This document shows positions 22,301 to 34,300 of a stretch of 64,000 nucleotides of DNA, piece by piece. How positions within the stretch are numbered: the stretch's first letter is position 1; every line of letters starts with the position of its first letter. Source of the DNA: Gnetum montanum (taxonomy: Eukaryota; Streptophyta; Gnetopsida; Gnetales; Gnetaceae); NCBI GenBank assembly GCA_015680685.1, contig MNCI01022436.1, positions 222,339 to 286,338 on the forward strand. Direction: 5' to 3'. The position numbers and the translations under genes are program-made. The notes beneath the pieces are model-generated. The model saw nothing but the letters and a program-made list of their open reading frames with translations, had not been told where the DNA came from and did not search any database.

Positions 22301-25300
22301 CAGCACGCTTGGCCTATAGTAGTGCTGGGATTGATGACCTCTAGAGAAGTCGTGGGGTCGTAGCCTCCTTTTTCGCTGCGCTTTTCTCATTTCGTGTCTT
22401 TATGGTTGGACGGTGCTTGCGCTTTATTATCTGTTCTTCATCGTAGGCTTAGGGCTGGAGCCGTCTTCTTCCATTTTCTATTCAGTTCCTAGTTTTCTCT
22501 CATTATGCATGCCGTTGCTTTGCGCGGTGTAAGTCTAAGTGGGGGCAGCGTCATGCACTCAACGAGTGCGATCATACCAGTGCTAACGCATCGGCTCCCA
22601 TCAGAACTCTGTAATTAAGCGCGCTTGGGCTAGAGTAGTACTGGGATGGGTGATCTCTCGGGAAGTCCTAGTGTTCCACCCTCCTTTTTTTCATTTCGCT
22701 TTTTTCATCATACGTCTTTATTGTTCGAGGGTGCTTGCTTTGCCTTTTCATTTCTCCGTCACAGGCCCACGCCTGGAGAAGTCCTTGCTCATTTCGTTTC
22801 CCGTTCCTAGTTTTCTCTCTCTATGCATGGCATGACGCTGCCCAGCGTAAGCTTAAGCAATCGTAGCATCATGCGGTTGACGAATGCAATCGTTCATGCA
22901 CTAATGCAATGGATTTGATCAAGACTTCGTAATTTAGCATGCTTGGGCTAGAGTAGTGCTGGGATGGGTGACCTCTCGGGAAGTCGTGGGGTCGGAGCAT
23001 CCTTTTTCACTGCGCTTTTCTCGTTTCATGTCTTTATGGTCGGACGGTGCTTGTGCTTTATTATCTGTTCTTCGTCGAAGGCTCAGGGTTGGAGCCGTCT
23101 TCTCCCCTTTCCTTTTCGGTTCCTAGTTTTCTCTCATTATGCATGACGTTGCTTTGCACGGCGCAAGTTTAAGTGGGGGCAGCGTCGTACACTCAACAGG
23201 TGCGATCATACCAGTGCTAATGCATCAGATCCCATCAGAACTCAGTAATTAAGCGCGGTTGGGCTAGAGTAGTATTAGGTTGGGTGACCTCTCGAGAAGT
23301 CCTAGTGTTGCACCCTCCTTTTTTTCATTTCGATTTTTCGTGATATGTCTGTATCGTTCAAGGGTGCTCGCTTTGCCTTTTCATTTCTCCGTCGCAGGCC
23401 CGCGCCCAGAGAAGTCCATGCTCATTTTGTTTCCCGTTCCTAGTTTTCTCTCTCTATGCATGGCATGACACTGCCCGGCACAAGCTTAAGCGATCACAGC
23501 GTCATGCGGCTGACGAATGCAATCGTTTATGTGCTAACACAATGAATCTGATCAAGACTTCGTAATTCAGCACGGTTGGGCTACAATAGTGCTGGGGTGG
23601 GTGACCTCTCGGGAAGTCGTGGGGTCGCAGCATCCTTTTTCGCTGCGCTTTTCTCGTTTCGTGTCTTTACGGTCGGACGGTGCTTGCGCTTTATTATCTG
23701 TTCTTCGTCGCAGGCTTAGGGATGGAGTCGTCTTCTCCCATTTCCTTTTCGGTTCCTAGTTTTCTCTCATTATGCATGCCGTTGCTTTGCACGGTGCAAG
23801 TCTAAGTGGGTGCAGCGTTATGCAAGTTTAAGTGGGGCTAGCGTCGTGCACTCAACGGGTGTGATTATACCAGTGCTAACGCATCGGATCCCATCAGAAC
23901 TCCGTAATTAAGTGCGCTTGGGCTAGAGTAGTACTGGGATGGGTGACCTCTTGGGAAGTCCTAGTGTTGCACCCTCCATTTTTTCCTTTCACTTCTTTCG
24001 TGATACGTTTGTATTGTACGAGGATGCTCACTTTGCCTTTTCATTTCTCCATCGTAGGCCCACGCCCAGAGAAGTCCTTGCTTATTTCGTTTCCCGTTCC
24101 TAGTTTTCTCCCTTTATGCATGGCATGACGCTGCCTGACGCAAGCTTAAGAGATCGTAGCGTCATGCAGCTGACGAATGCAATCGTTCATGCGCTAACAC
24201 AACAGATCTGATCAAGACTCCGTAATTCAGTGCGCTTGGGCTAGAGTAGCGCTGGGATGGGTGACCTCTCGGGAAGTCGTGGGGTCCCAGCCTCCTTTTT
24301 CCCTGTGCTTTTCTCGTTTCGTGTCTTTCTGGTCAGACGGTGCTTGCGCTTTATTATCTGTTCTTGATTGCAGGCTCAGGGCTGGAGCCGTCTTCTCCCA
24401 TTTCCTTTTCTGTTCCTAGCTTTCTCTCATTATGAATCCCGTTGCTTATCGCGGCGCAAGTCTAATTGGGGGTAGCGTCGTGCACTCAACGGGTGTGATC
24501 ATACTAGTGCTAACGCATCGGATCCCATCAGAACTCCGTAATTAAGCGCGCTTGGGCTAGAGTACTACTGGGATGGGTGACCTCTTGGGAAGTCCTAGTG
24601 TTGCACCCTCCTTTTTTTCCTTTCGCTTTTTTCATGATACGTCTGTATCGTTCGAGGGTACTCGCTTTGCTTTTTCATTTCTCCCTTGTAGGCCCACGCC
24701 TAGAGAAGTTCTTGCTCATTTCGTTTCCCGTTGCTAGTTTTCTCTCTCTATGCATGGCATGACGCTGCCCAGCTCAAGCTTAAGCGATCGCAGCGTCATG
24801 TAGCTGACGAATGCAATCGTTTATGTGCTAACGCAACGGATCTGATCAAGACTCCGTAATTCAGCGCACTTGGGCTAGAGTAGTGCTGGGATGGGTGACC
24901 TCTTGGAAAGTCGTGGGGTCGCAGCCTCCTTTTTCGCTACGATTTTCTCGTTTCGTTTCTTTATGGTCGGACGGTGCTTGCGCTTTATTATCTGTTCTTC
25001 ATTGCAAGCTCAGGGCTAGAGCCGTCTTCTCCCATTTCCTTTTCAGTTCCAAGCTTTCTCTCATTATGAATCCCATTGCTTTTCATGGTGCAAGTCTAAT
25101 TGGGGGCAGCGTCGTGCACTCAACAGGTGCTATCATACTAGTGCTAATGCATCGGGTCCCATCAGAACTCCGTAATTAAGCACGCTTGGGCTAGAGTAGT
25201 ACTGGGATGGGTGACCTCTTGGGAAGTCCTAGTGTTGCACCCTCCTTTTTTTCCTTCTTCTTTTCTCGTGATACGTCTGTATTGTTCAAGGGTGGTCGCT

Positions 25301-28300
25301 TTACCTTTTCATTTCTCCGTCGCAGGCCCACGCCCGGAGAAGTCCATGCGCATTTCGTTTCCCATTCCTAGTTTTCTCCCTCTATGCATGGCATGAGGTT
25401 GCCCGACGCAAGCTTAAGCGATCGTAGCGTCATGCCGCTGACGAATGCAATTGTTCATGTCCTAACGCAACGGATCTGATCAAGACTCCGTAATTAAGCG
25501 CGCTTGGGCTAGAGTAGTGCTGGGATGGGTGACCTCTCAGGAAGTCGTGGGGTTGTAGCCTCCTTTTTCCCTGCGCTTTTCTCGTTTCGTTTCTTTATGG
25601 TCGAATGGTGCTTGCGCTTTATTATATGTTCTTCATTACAGGCTCAGGGCTAGAGCCGTCTTCTCCCATTTCCTTTTCGGTTCCTAGCTTTCTCTCATTA
25701 TGAATCCCGTTGCTTTTCACGGCGCAAGTCTAATTGGGGACAGCGTCGTGCACTCAACGGGTGCTATCATACTAGTGCTAATGCATTGGATCCCATCAGA
25801 ACTTCGTAATTAAGCACGCTTGGGCTAGAGTAGTACTGGGATGGGTGATCTCTCGGGAAGTCCTAGTGTTGCACCCTCCTTTTTTTCCTTCTTCTTTTCT
25901 CGTGATACGTCTGTATCGTTCAAGGGTGGTCGCTTTGCCTTTTCATTTATCCGTCGTAGGCCCACGGCCGGAGAAGTCCATGCTCATTTCATTTCCCGTT
26001 AATAGTTTTCTCCCTCTATGCATGGCATGAGACTGCCCGACGCAAGCTTAAGCGATCGTAGCATCATGCCGCTGACGAACGCAATCGTTCATGTGTTAAC
26101 ACAACGGATCTAATCAAGACTCCATAATTCAATGCGTTTGGGCTAGAGTAGTGCTGGGATGGGTGACCTCTCGGGAAGTCATGGGGTTGTAGCCTCCTTT
26201 TTCCCTGTGCTTTTCTCATTTTGTTTCTTTATGGTCGGACGGTGCTTGCGCTTTATTATCTGTTCTTCATTGCAGGCTCAGGGCTAGAGCCGTCTTCTCC
26301 CATTTCCTTTTCGGTTCCTAGCTTTCTCTCATTATGAATCCCGTTGCTTTTCACGGTGCAAGTCTAATTGGGGGCAGCGTCGTGCACTCAACGGGTGCTA
26401 TCATACTAGTGCTAACGCATCGGATCCCATCAGAACTCCGTAATTAAGCACACTTGGGCTAGAGTAGTACTGGGATGGGTGATCTCTCGGGAAGTCCTAG
26501 TGTTGCACCCTCCTTTTTTTCCTTCTTCTTTTCTCGTGATACGTCTGTATCGTTCAAGGGTCGTCTCTTTGCCTTTTCATTTCTCCATCGCAGGCCCACG
26601 CCCGGAGAAGTCCTTGCTCATTTCGTCTCCCATTCCTAGTTTTCTCTCTCTATGCATGGTATGACACTGCCCGGCGCAATCTTAAGCGATCGCAGCGTCA
26701 TGCGGCTGACGAATGTAATCGTTCATGCGCTAACGCAATGGATCTGATCAAGACTTCGTAATTCAGCACGCTTGGGCTAGAGTAGTGCTGGGATGGGTGA
26801 CCTCTCGGGAAGTTTTGGGGTCGCAGCCTCCTTTTTCACTGCGCTTTTCTTGTTTCGTGTCTTTATGGTTGGACGGTGCTTGCGCTTTATTATCTGTTCT
26901 TCATCACAGGCTCATGGCTAGAGTCGTCTTCTCCCATTTCCTTTTTGGTTCCAATTTTTCTCTCATTATGCATGCCATTGCTTTGTGCGGCATAAGTCTA
27001 AGTGGGGGCGGCATCGTGCACTCAACGGGTGCGATCATACCAGTGCTAATGCATCGGATCCCATTAGAACTCAGTAATTAAGTACGCTTGGGCTAGAGTA
27101 GTATTGGGTTGGGTGACCTCTCGGGAAGTCCTAGTGTTGCACCCTCCTTTTTTTCATTTCACTTTTTTCGTGATACGTCTGTATCGTTCGAGGGTGGTCG
27201 CTTTGCCTTTTCATTTCTCCATTGAAGGCCCGCACCCGGAGAAGTCCTTGCTCATTTCATTTCCCGTTCCTAGTTTTCTCTCTCTATGAATGGCATGACG
27301 CTGCCTGGCACAAGCTTAAGCGATCGCAGCGTCATGCGGCTGACGAATGCAATCGTTTATGCGCTAACGCAACGGATCTGATCAAGACTCCGTAATTCAG
27401 CGCACTTGGGCTAGAGTAGTGCTGGGATGGGTGACCTATCAGGAAGTCGTGGGGTCGCAGCCTCCTTTATCGCTGCGCTTTTCTCATTTCGTGTCTTTAT
27501 CGTCGGACGGTGCTTGCACTTTATTATCTATTCTTCGTCGCAGGCTCAGGGCTGGAGTCGTCTTCTCCCATTTCCTTTTCGGTTCCTAGTTTTCTCTCAT
27601 TATGCATGCCATTGCTTTGCGCGGTGCAAGTCTAAGTGGGGGCAGCGTCATGCAAGTTTAAGTGGGGCCAGCATCATGCACTCAACGGGTGCGATCATAC
27701 CAGCGCTAACGCATCGGATACCATCAGAACTCCGTAATTAAGCGTGCTTCAGCTAGAGTATTATTGGGGTGGGTGACCTCTCGCGAAGTCCTAGTGTTGC
27801 ACCCTCCTTTTTTTCCTTTCTCTTTTTTCGTGATACGTCTGTATCGTTCGAGGGAGCTCGCTTTGCCTTTTCATTTCTCCATCGCAGGCCCATGCCTGGA
27901 GAAGTCCTTGCTCATTTCGTTTCCCGTTCCTAGTTTTCTCTCTCTATGCATGGCATGACGTTGCCCGGTGCAAGCTTAAGCGATCACAGCGTCATGCAGC
28001 TGACAAATGCAATCGTTCATGCGCTAACGCAGTGGATCTAATCAAGACTCCATAATTCAGCGTGCTTGGGCTAGAGTAGTGCTGGGATTGGTGACCTCTC
28101 AAGAAGTCGTGGGGTCGCAGCCTCCTTTTTTGCTGCGCTTTTCTCGTTTCATGTCTTTATGGTTGGACGGTGCTTGTGCTTTAGTATCTATTCTTCGTCG
28201 TAGGCTCAGGGCTGGAGCCATCTTCTTCCATCTCCTTTTCGGTTCGTAGTTTTCTCTCATTATGCATGCCGTTGCTTTGTGCGATGCAAGTCTAAGTGGG

Positions 28301-31300
28301 GGTAGCGTCATGCACTCAATGGGTGCGATCATACCAGCGCTAACGCATCGGATCCCATCTGAACTCCGTAATTAAGCGCGCTTGGGCTAGAGTAGTATTG
28401 GGATGGGTGATCTCTCGGGAAGTCCTAGTGTTCCACCCTCCTTTTTTTCCTTTCGCTTTTTTCATCATACATCTTTATTATTCGAGGGTGCTTGCTTTGC
28501 CTTTTCATTTCTCCATCGTAGGCCCACGCCCGGAGAAGTCCTTGCTCATTTTGTTTCCCGTTCCTAATTTTCTCTCGCTATTCATGGCATGATGCTGCCC
28601 GGCGCAAGCTTAAGCGATCGCAGTGTCATGTGGCTGAAGAATGCAATTGTTTATGCGCTAACGTAATGAATCTAATGAATACTCTGTAATTCAGTACGCT
28701 TGGGCTAGAGTAGTGCTTGGATGGGTGACCTCTTGGGAAGTCGTGGGGTTGCAGCATCCTTTTTCGCTACACTTTTCTCATTTTGTGTCTTTATGGTCAG
28801 ACGGTGCTTGTGCTTCTTTATCTGTTCTTCGTCGCAGGCTCAGGGCTAGAGTCGTCTTCTCCCATTTCCTTTTCAGTTCCTAGTTTTCTCTCATTATGCA
28901 TGTTGTTGCTTTGCGCGGTGCAAGTCTAAGTGGGGGTACCGTCATGCAAGTTTAAGTGGGGGCAGCGTCGTACACTCAACGGGTGCGATCATACCAGCGC
29001 TAATGCATCGAAAATCATCAGAACTCTGTAATTAAGCATGCTTGGCCTAGAGTAGTACTGGGGTGGGTGACCTCTCGCGAAGTCCTAGTGTTGCACCCTC
29101 CTTTTTTCCCTTTCGCTTTTTTCGTGATACGTCTATATCGTTGGAAGGAGCTCGCTTTGCCTTTTCATTTCTCCGTCGCAGGCCAATGCCTGGAGAAGTC
29201 CTTGCTCATTTCGTTTCTTGTTCCTAGTTTTCTCTCTCTATGCATGACATGATGCTGCCCGGTGCAAGCTTAAGCGATCGCAACGTCATGCGGCTGACGA
29301 ATGCAATCATTCATGCACTAACGCAATGGATCTGATCAAGACTCCGTAATTCAGCACGCTTGGGCTAGAGTAGTGCTGGGATGGGTGACCTCTCGGGAGG
29401 TCATGTAGTCCCAGCCTCCTTTTTCCCTACGCTTTTCTCGTTTCATGTCTTTATGGTCAGACGGTGCTTGCGCTTTATTATCTGTTCTTCATTGCAGGCT
29501 CAGGGCTGGAGCCATCTTCCCCCATTTCCTTTTCGGTTCCTAGCTTTCTCTCATTATGAATCCCATTGCTTATCATGGCACAAGTCTAATTGGGGATAGC
29601 ATCGTGCACTCAACGGGTGCGATCATACCAGCGCTAACGCAATGGATCCCATCAGAACTCCGTAATTAAGCGCGCTTGGGCTAGAGTAGTACTGGGATGG
29701 GTGTCATCTTGGGAAGTCCTAGTGTTGCACCCTCCTTTTTTTCCTTTCGCTTTTTTTGTGATACATCTGTATTGTTCGAGGGTGCTCACTTTTCCTTTTC
29801 ATTTCTCTGTCGTAGGCCCACGCCCGGAGAAGTCCTTGCTCATTTGGTTTCCCGTTCCTAGTTTTCTCCCTCTATGCATGGCATGATGCTGCCCGACGCA
29901 AGCTTAAGCGATCGTAGCGTCATGTGGCTGATGAATGATATCATTCATGCACTAACGCAACGGATCTGATAAAGACTCCGTAATTCAGCGTGCTTGGGCT
30001 AGAGTATTGCTGGGATGGGTGACCTCTCGGGAAGTCGCAGATTCGCAGCCTCCTTTTTCACTGCGCTTTTCTCGTTTCGTGTCTTTGTGGTTGGACGGTG
30101 CTTGTGCTTTATTATCTGTTCTTCGTCGCAAGCTCAGGGCTGGAGCCGTCTTCTCCCATTTCCTTTTCGGTTCCTAGTTTTCTCTCATTATGCATGCCGT
30201 TGCTTTCCGCGGTGCAAGTTTAAGTGGGGGCAGCGTCTTGCACTCAACGGGTGTGATCATACTAGCGCTAATGCATCGGATCCCATCAAAACTCCATAAT
30301 TAAGCGCGCTTGGGCTAGAGTAGTACTGGGATGGGTGATCCCTTGGGAAGTCATAGTGTTGCACCCTCCTTTTTCTCCTTCCACTTTTTTCATGATAGGT
30401 CTGTATCATTCGAGGGTGCTCGCTTTGCCTTTCCATTTCTCTGTCATAGGCCCACGTCCGGAGAAGTCCTTGCTCATTTCGTCTCCCGTTCCTAGTTTTC
30501 TCTCTCTATGCATTGCATGACACTGCCCAGCGCAAGCTTAAGCGATCGCAGTGTCATGCGGTTGACGAATGCAATCGTTCATGCGCTAATGCAGCGGATC
30601 TGATCAAGACTCCGTAATTCAGCGCGCTTGGGATAGAGTACTGCTGGGATTGGTGACCTCTCGAGAAGTTGTGGGGTCGTAGCCTCCTTTTTTGCTGCCC
30701 TTTTCACGTTTCGTGTCTTTATGGTTGGACGGTGCTTGGGCTTTATTACCTGTTCTTCTTCGTAGGCTCAGGGCTAGAGCTGTCTTCTCCCATTTCCTTT
30801 TCGGTTCCTAGTTTTCTCTCATTATGCATGCCGTTGCTTTGAGCGGTGCTAGTCTAAGTGGGGGCAGCGTCGTGCACTCAACGGGTCCGATCATACTAGC
30901 GCTAACGCATCGGATCCCATCAGAACTCCGTAATTAAGTGCGCTTGGGCTAGAGTAGTATTGGGATGGGTGATCTCTCGAGAAGTCCTAGTGTTGCACCC
31001 TCCTTTTTTTCCTTTTGCTTTTTTTGTGATACGTCTGTATTGTTCGAGGGTGCTCGCTTCACCTTTTCATTTCTCCGTCGCAGGCCCACTCTCGTAGAAG
31101 TCGTTGGTCATTTTGTTTCCCATTCCTAGTTTTCTCTGACTATTCATGGCATGACGCTGCCCGGCGCAAGCTTAAGCGATCGCAGTGTCATGTGGCTAAC
31201 GAATGGAATTGTTTATGCGCTAACGTAATGAATCTAATCAAGACTCCATAATTCAGTGTGCTTGGGCTAGAGTAGTGCTGGGATGGGTGACCTCTTGGGA

Positions 31301-34300
31301 AGTCGTGGGGTCGCAGCCTCCTTTTTCGCTGCACTTTTCTCATTTTGTGTCTTTATGGTCAGACGGTGCTTGCACTTTTTTATCTGTTCTTCGTCGCAGG
31401 CTCAGGGCTAGAGTCATCTTCTCGCATTTCCTTTTCGGTTCCTAGTTTTCTCTCATTATGCATGTTGTTGCTTTGCGCAGTGCAAGTCTAAGTGGGGGCA
31501 GCGTCGTGCAAGTTTAAGTGGGGGTAGCGTCGTACACTCAATGGGTGCGATCATACCAGTGCTAACGCATCGGATACCATCAGAACTCTGTAATTAAGCG
31601 TGCTTGGCCTAGAGTAGTACTGGGGTGGGTGACCTCTCGCGAAGTCCTAGTGTTGCACCCTCCTTTTTTCCCTTTCGCTTTTTTCGTGATACGTCTGTAT
31701 CGTTCAAAGGAGCTTGCTTTTCCTTTTCATTTCTCTGTCGTAGGACAACGCCTGGAGAAGTCCTTGCTCATTTTGTTTCCCGTTCCTAGTTTTCTCTCTC
31801 TATGCATGGCATGATGCTGCCCGGTGCAAGCTTAAGCGATCGCAACGTCATGCGGCTGACGAATGCAATCGTTCATGCGCTAACGCAATGGATCTGATCA
31901 AGACTCCGTAATTCAGCGCGCTTGGGATAGAGTAGTGCTGGGATGGGTGACCTCTCGGGAGGTCGTGGGGTCCCAGCCTCCTTTTTCGCTTCGCTTTTCT
32001 CATTTCGTGTCTTTATGGTCGGACGGTGCTTGCGCTTTATTATCTGTTCTTCATTGCAGGCTCAGGGCTGGAGCCGTCTTCTCCCATTTCCTTTTCGGTT
32101 CCTAGCTTTCTCTCATTATGAATCTCGTTGCTTATCGCGGCGTAAGTCTAATTGGGGGTAGCGTCGTGCACTCAACGGGTGCGATCATACCAGCGCTAAC
32201 ACATCGGATCCCATCAAAACTCCCTAATTAAGCGTGCTTGGGCTAGAGTAGTACTGGGATGGGTGACCTCTTGGGAAGTCATAGTGTTGCACCCTCCTTT
32301 TTTTCCTTTCGCTTTTTTCGTGATACGTCTGTATTTTTCGAGGGTGCTCACTTTGCCTTTTCATTTCTCCATCGTAGGCCCACGCCCGGAGAAGTCCTTG
32401 CTCATTTCATTTCCCGTTCCTAGTTTTCTCCCTCTATGCATGGCATGACGCTTCCTGAGGCAAGCTTAAGCGATCGCAGCGTCATGCGGCTGACGAATGC
32501 AATCGTTCAAGCGCTAATGCAACGGATCTAATCAAGACTCCGTAATTCAGTGCGCTTGGGCTAGAGTATTGCTCGGATGGGTGACCTCTCAGGAAGTCAT
32601 GGGGTCGCAGCCTCCTTTTTTGCTTCGCATTTCTCGTTTCGTGTCTTTATGGTTGGACGGTGCTTGTGCCTTATTATCTGTTCTTCGTCGCAGGCTCAGG
32701 GCTGGAGCCGTCTTCTCCAATTTCCTTTTCGGTTCCTAGTTTTCTCTCATTATGCATGCCATTTCTTTCTGCGGCGCAAGTTTAAGTGGGGGCAGGGTCT
32801 TGCACTCAACAGGTGCGATCATACCAGCGCTAACGCATTGGATCCCATCAGAACTCCGTAATGAAGCTCGCTTCGGCCAGAGTAGTACTGGGATGGGTGA
32901 TCTCTCAGGAAGTCCTTGTGTTGCACCCTCCTTTTTGTCCTTTCTCTTTTTTTGTGATACATCTGTATCGTTCAAGGGTGCTCACTTTGCGTTTTCATTT
33001 CTCCGTCGCAGGCCCACGCCCGGAGAATTCCTTGCTCATTTCATTTCCCATTCCTAGTTTTCTCTCTCTATGCATGGCATGATGCTACCCAGCGCAACCT
33101 TAAGCAATCGCAGCATCATGCGGCTAACAAAAGCAATCGTTCATTCGCTAACGCAACAGATCTGATCAAGACTCCATAATTCAGCGTGCTTGGGCTAGAG
33201 TACTGCTGGGATGGGTGACCTCTCGGGAAGTCGTGTGGTCGCAACCTCCTTTTTCGCTGCGCTTTTCTCATTTCGTGTCTTTATGGTCAGACGGTGCTTG
33301 TGCTTTATTATTTGTTCTTCGTCGGAGGCTCAGGGTTGGAGCCGTCTTCTCCCATTTCCTTTTCGATTCCTAGTTTTCTCTCATTATGCATGACGTTGCT
33401 TTGCACGGCACAAGTTTAAGTGGGGGCAGCGTCGTGCACTCAACGGGTGCGATCATACCAGTGCTAACGCATCGGATCCCATCAGAACTCAGTAATTAAG
33501 CGCACTTGGGCTAGAGTAGTACTGGGATGGGTGATCTCTCGGGAAGTCCTAGTGTTGCACCCTCCTTTTTTTCATTTTGCTTTTTTCGTGATACGTCTGT
33601 ATCGTTCAAGGGTACTCGCTTTGCCTTTTCATTTCTCTATCGTAGGCCCACGTCCAGATAAGTCCTTGCTCATTTCGTCTCCCGTTCCTAGTTTTCTCTC
33701 TCTATGCATGGCATGACGCTACCCGGCACAAGCTTAAGCGATCGCAACATCATGCGGCTGATGAATGCAATCGTTTATGCGTTAACGCAATGGATCTGAT
33801 CAAGACTCCATAATTCAGCGTGCTTGGGCTAGAGTAGTGCTGGGATGGGTGACCTCTCGGGAAGTCGTGGGGTCGCAGCCTCCTCTTTCGCTACGCTTTT
33901 CTCGTTTCGTGTCTTTATGGTCGGACGGTGGTTGCGCTTTATTATCTGTTCTTCGTCGCAGGCTCAGGGCTGGAGGCGTCTTCTACCATTTCCTTTTCGG
34001 TTCCTAGTTTTCTCTCATTATGCATGTCGTTGCTTTGCGCGGTGCAAGTCTAAGTGGGGGCAGCGTCATGCAAGTTTAAGTGGGGCTAGCATCATGCACT
34101 CAACGGGTGCGATCATACCAGCACTAACGCATCAGATACCATCAGAACGCCATAATTAAGCGTGCTTGGGCTATAGTACTGGGGTGGGTGACCTCTTGCG
34201 AAGTCCTAGTGTTGCACCCTCCTTTTTTTCCTTTCGCTTTTTGCATGATAAGTTTGTATCGTTCGAGGGAGCTCGCTCTGCCTTTTCATTTCTCCGTCGC

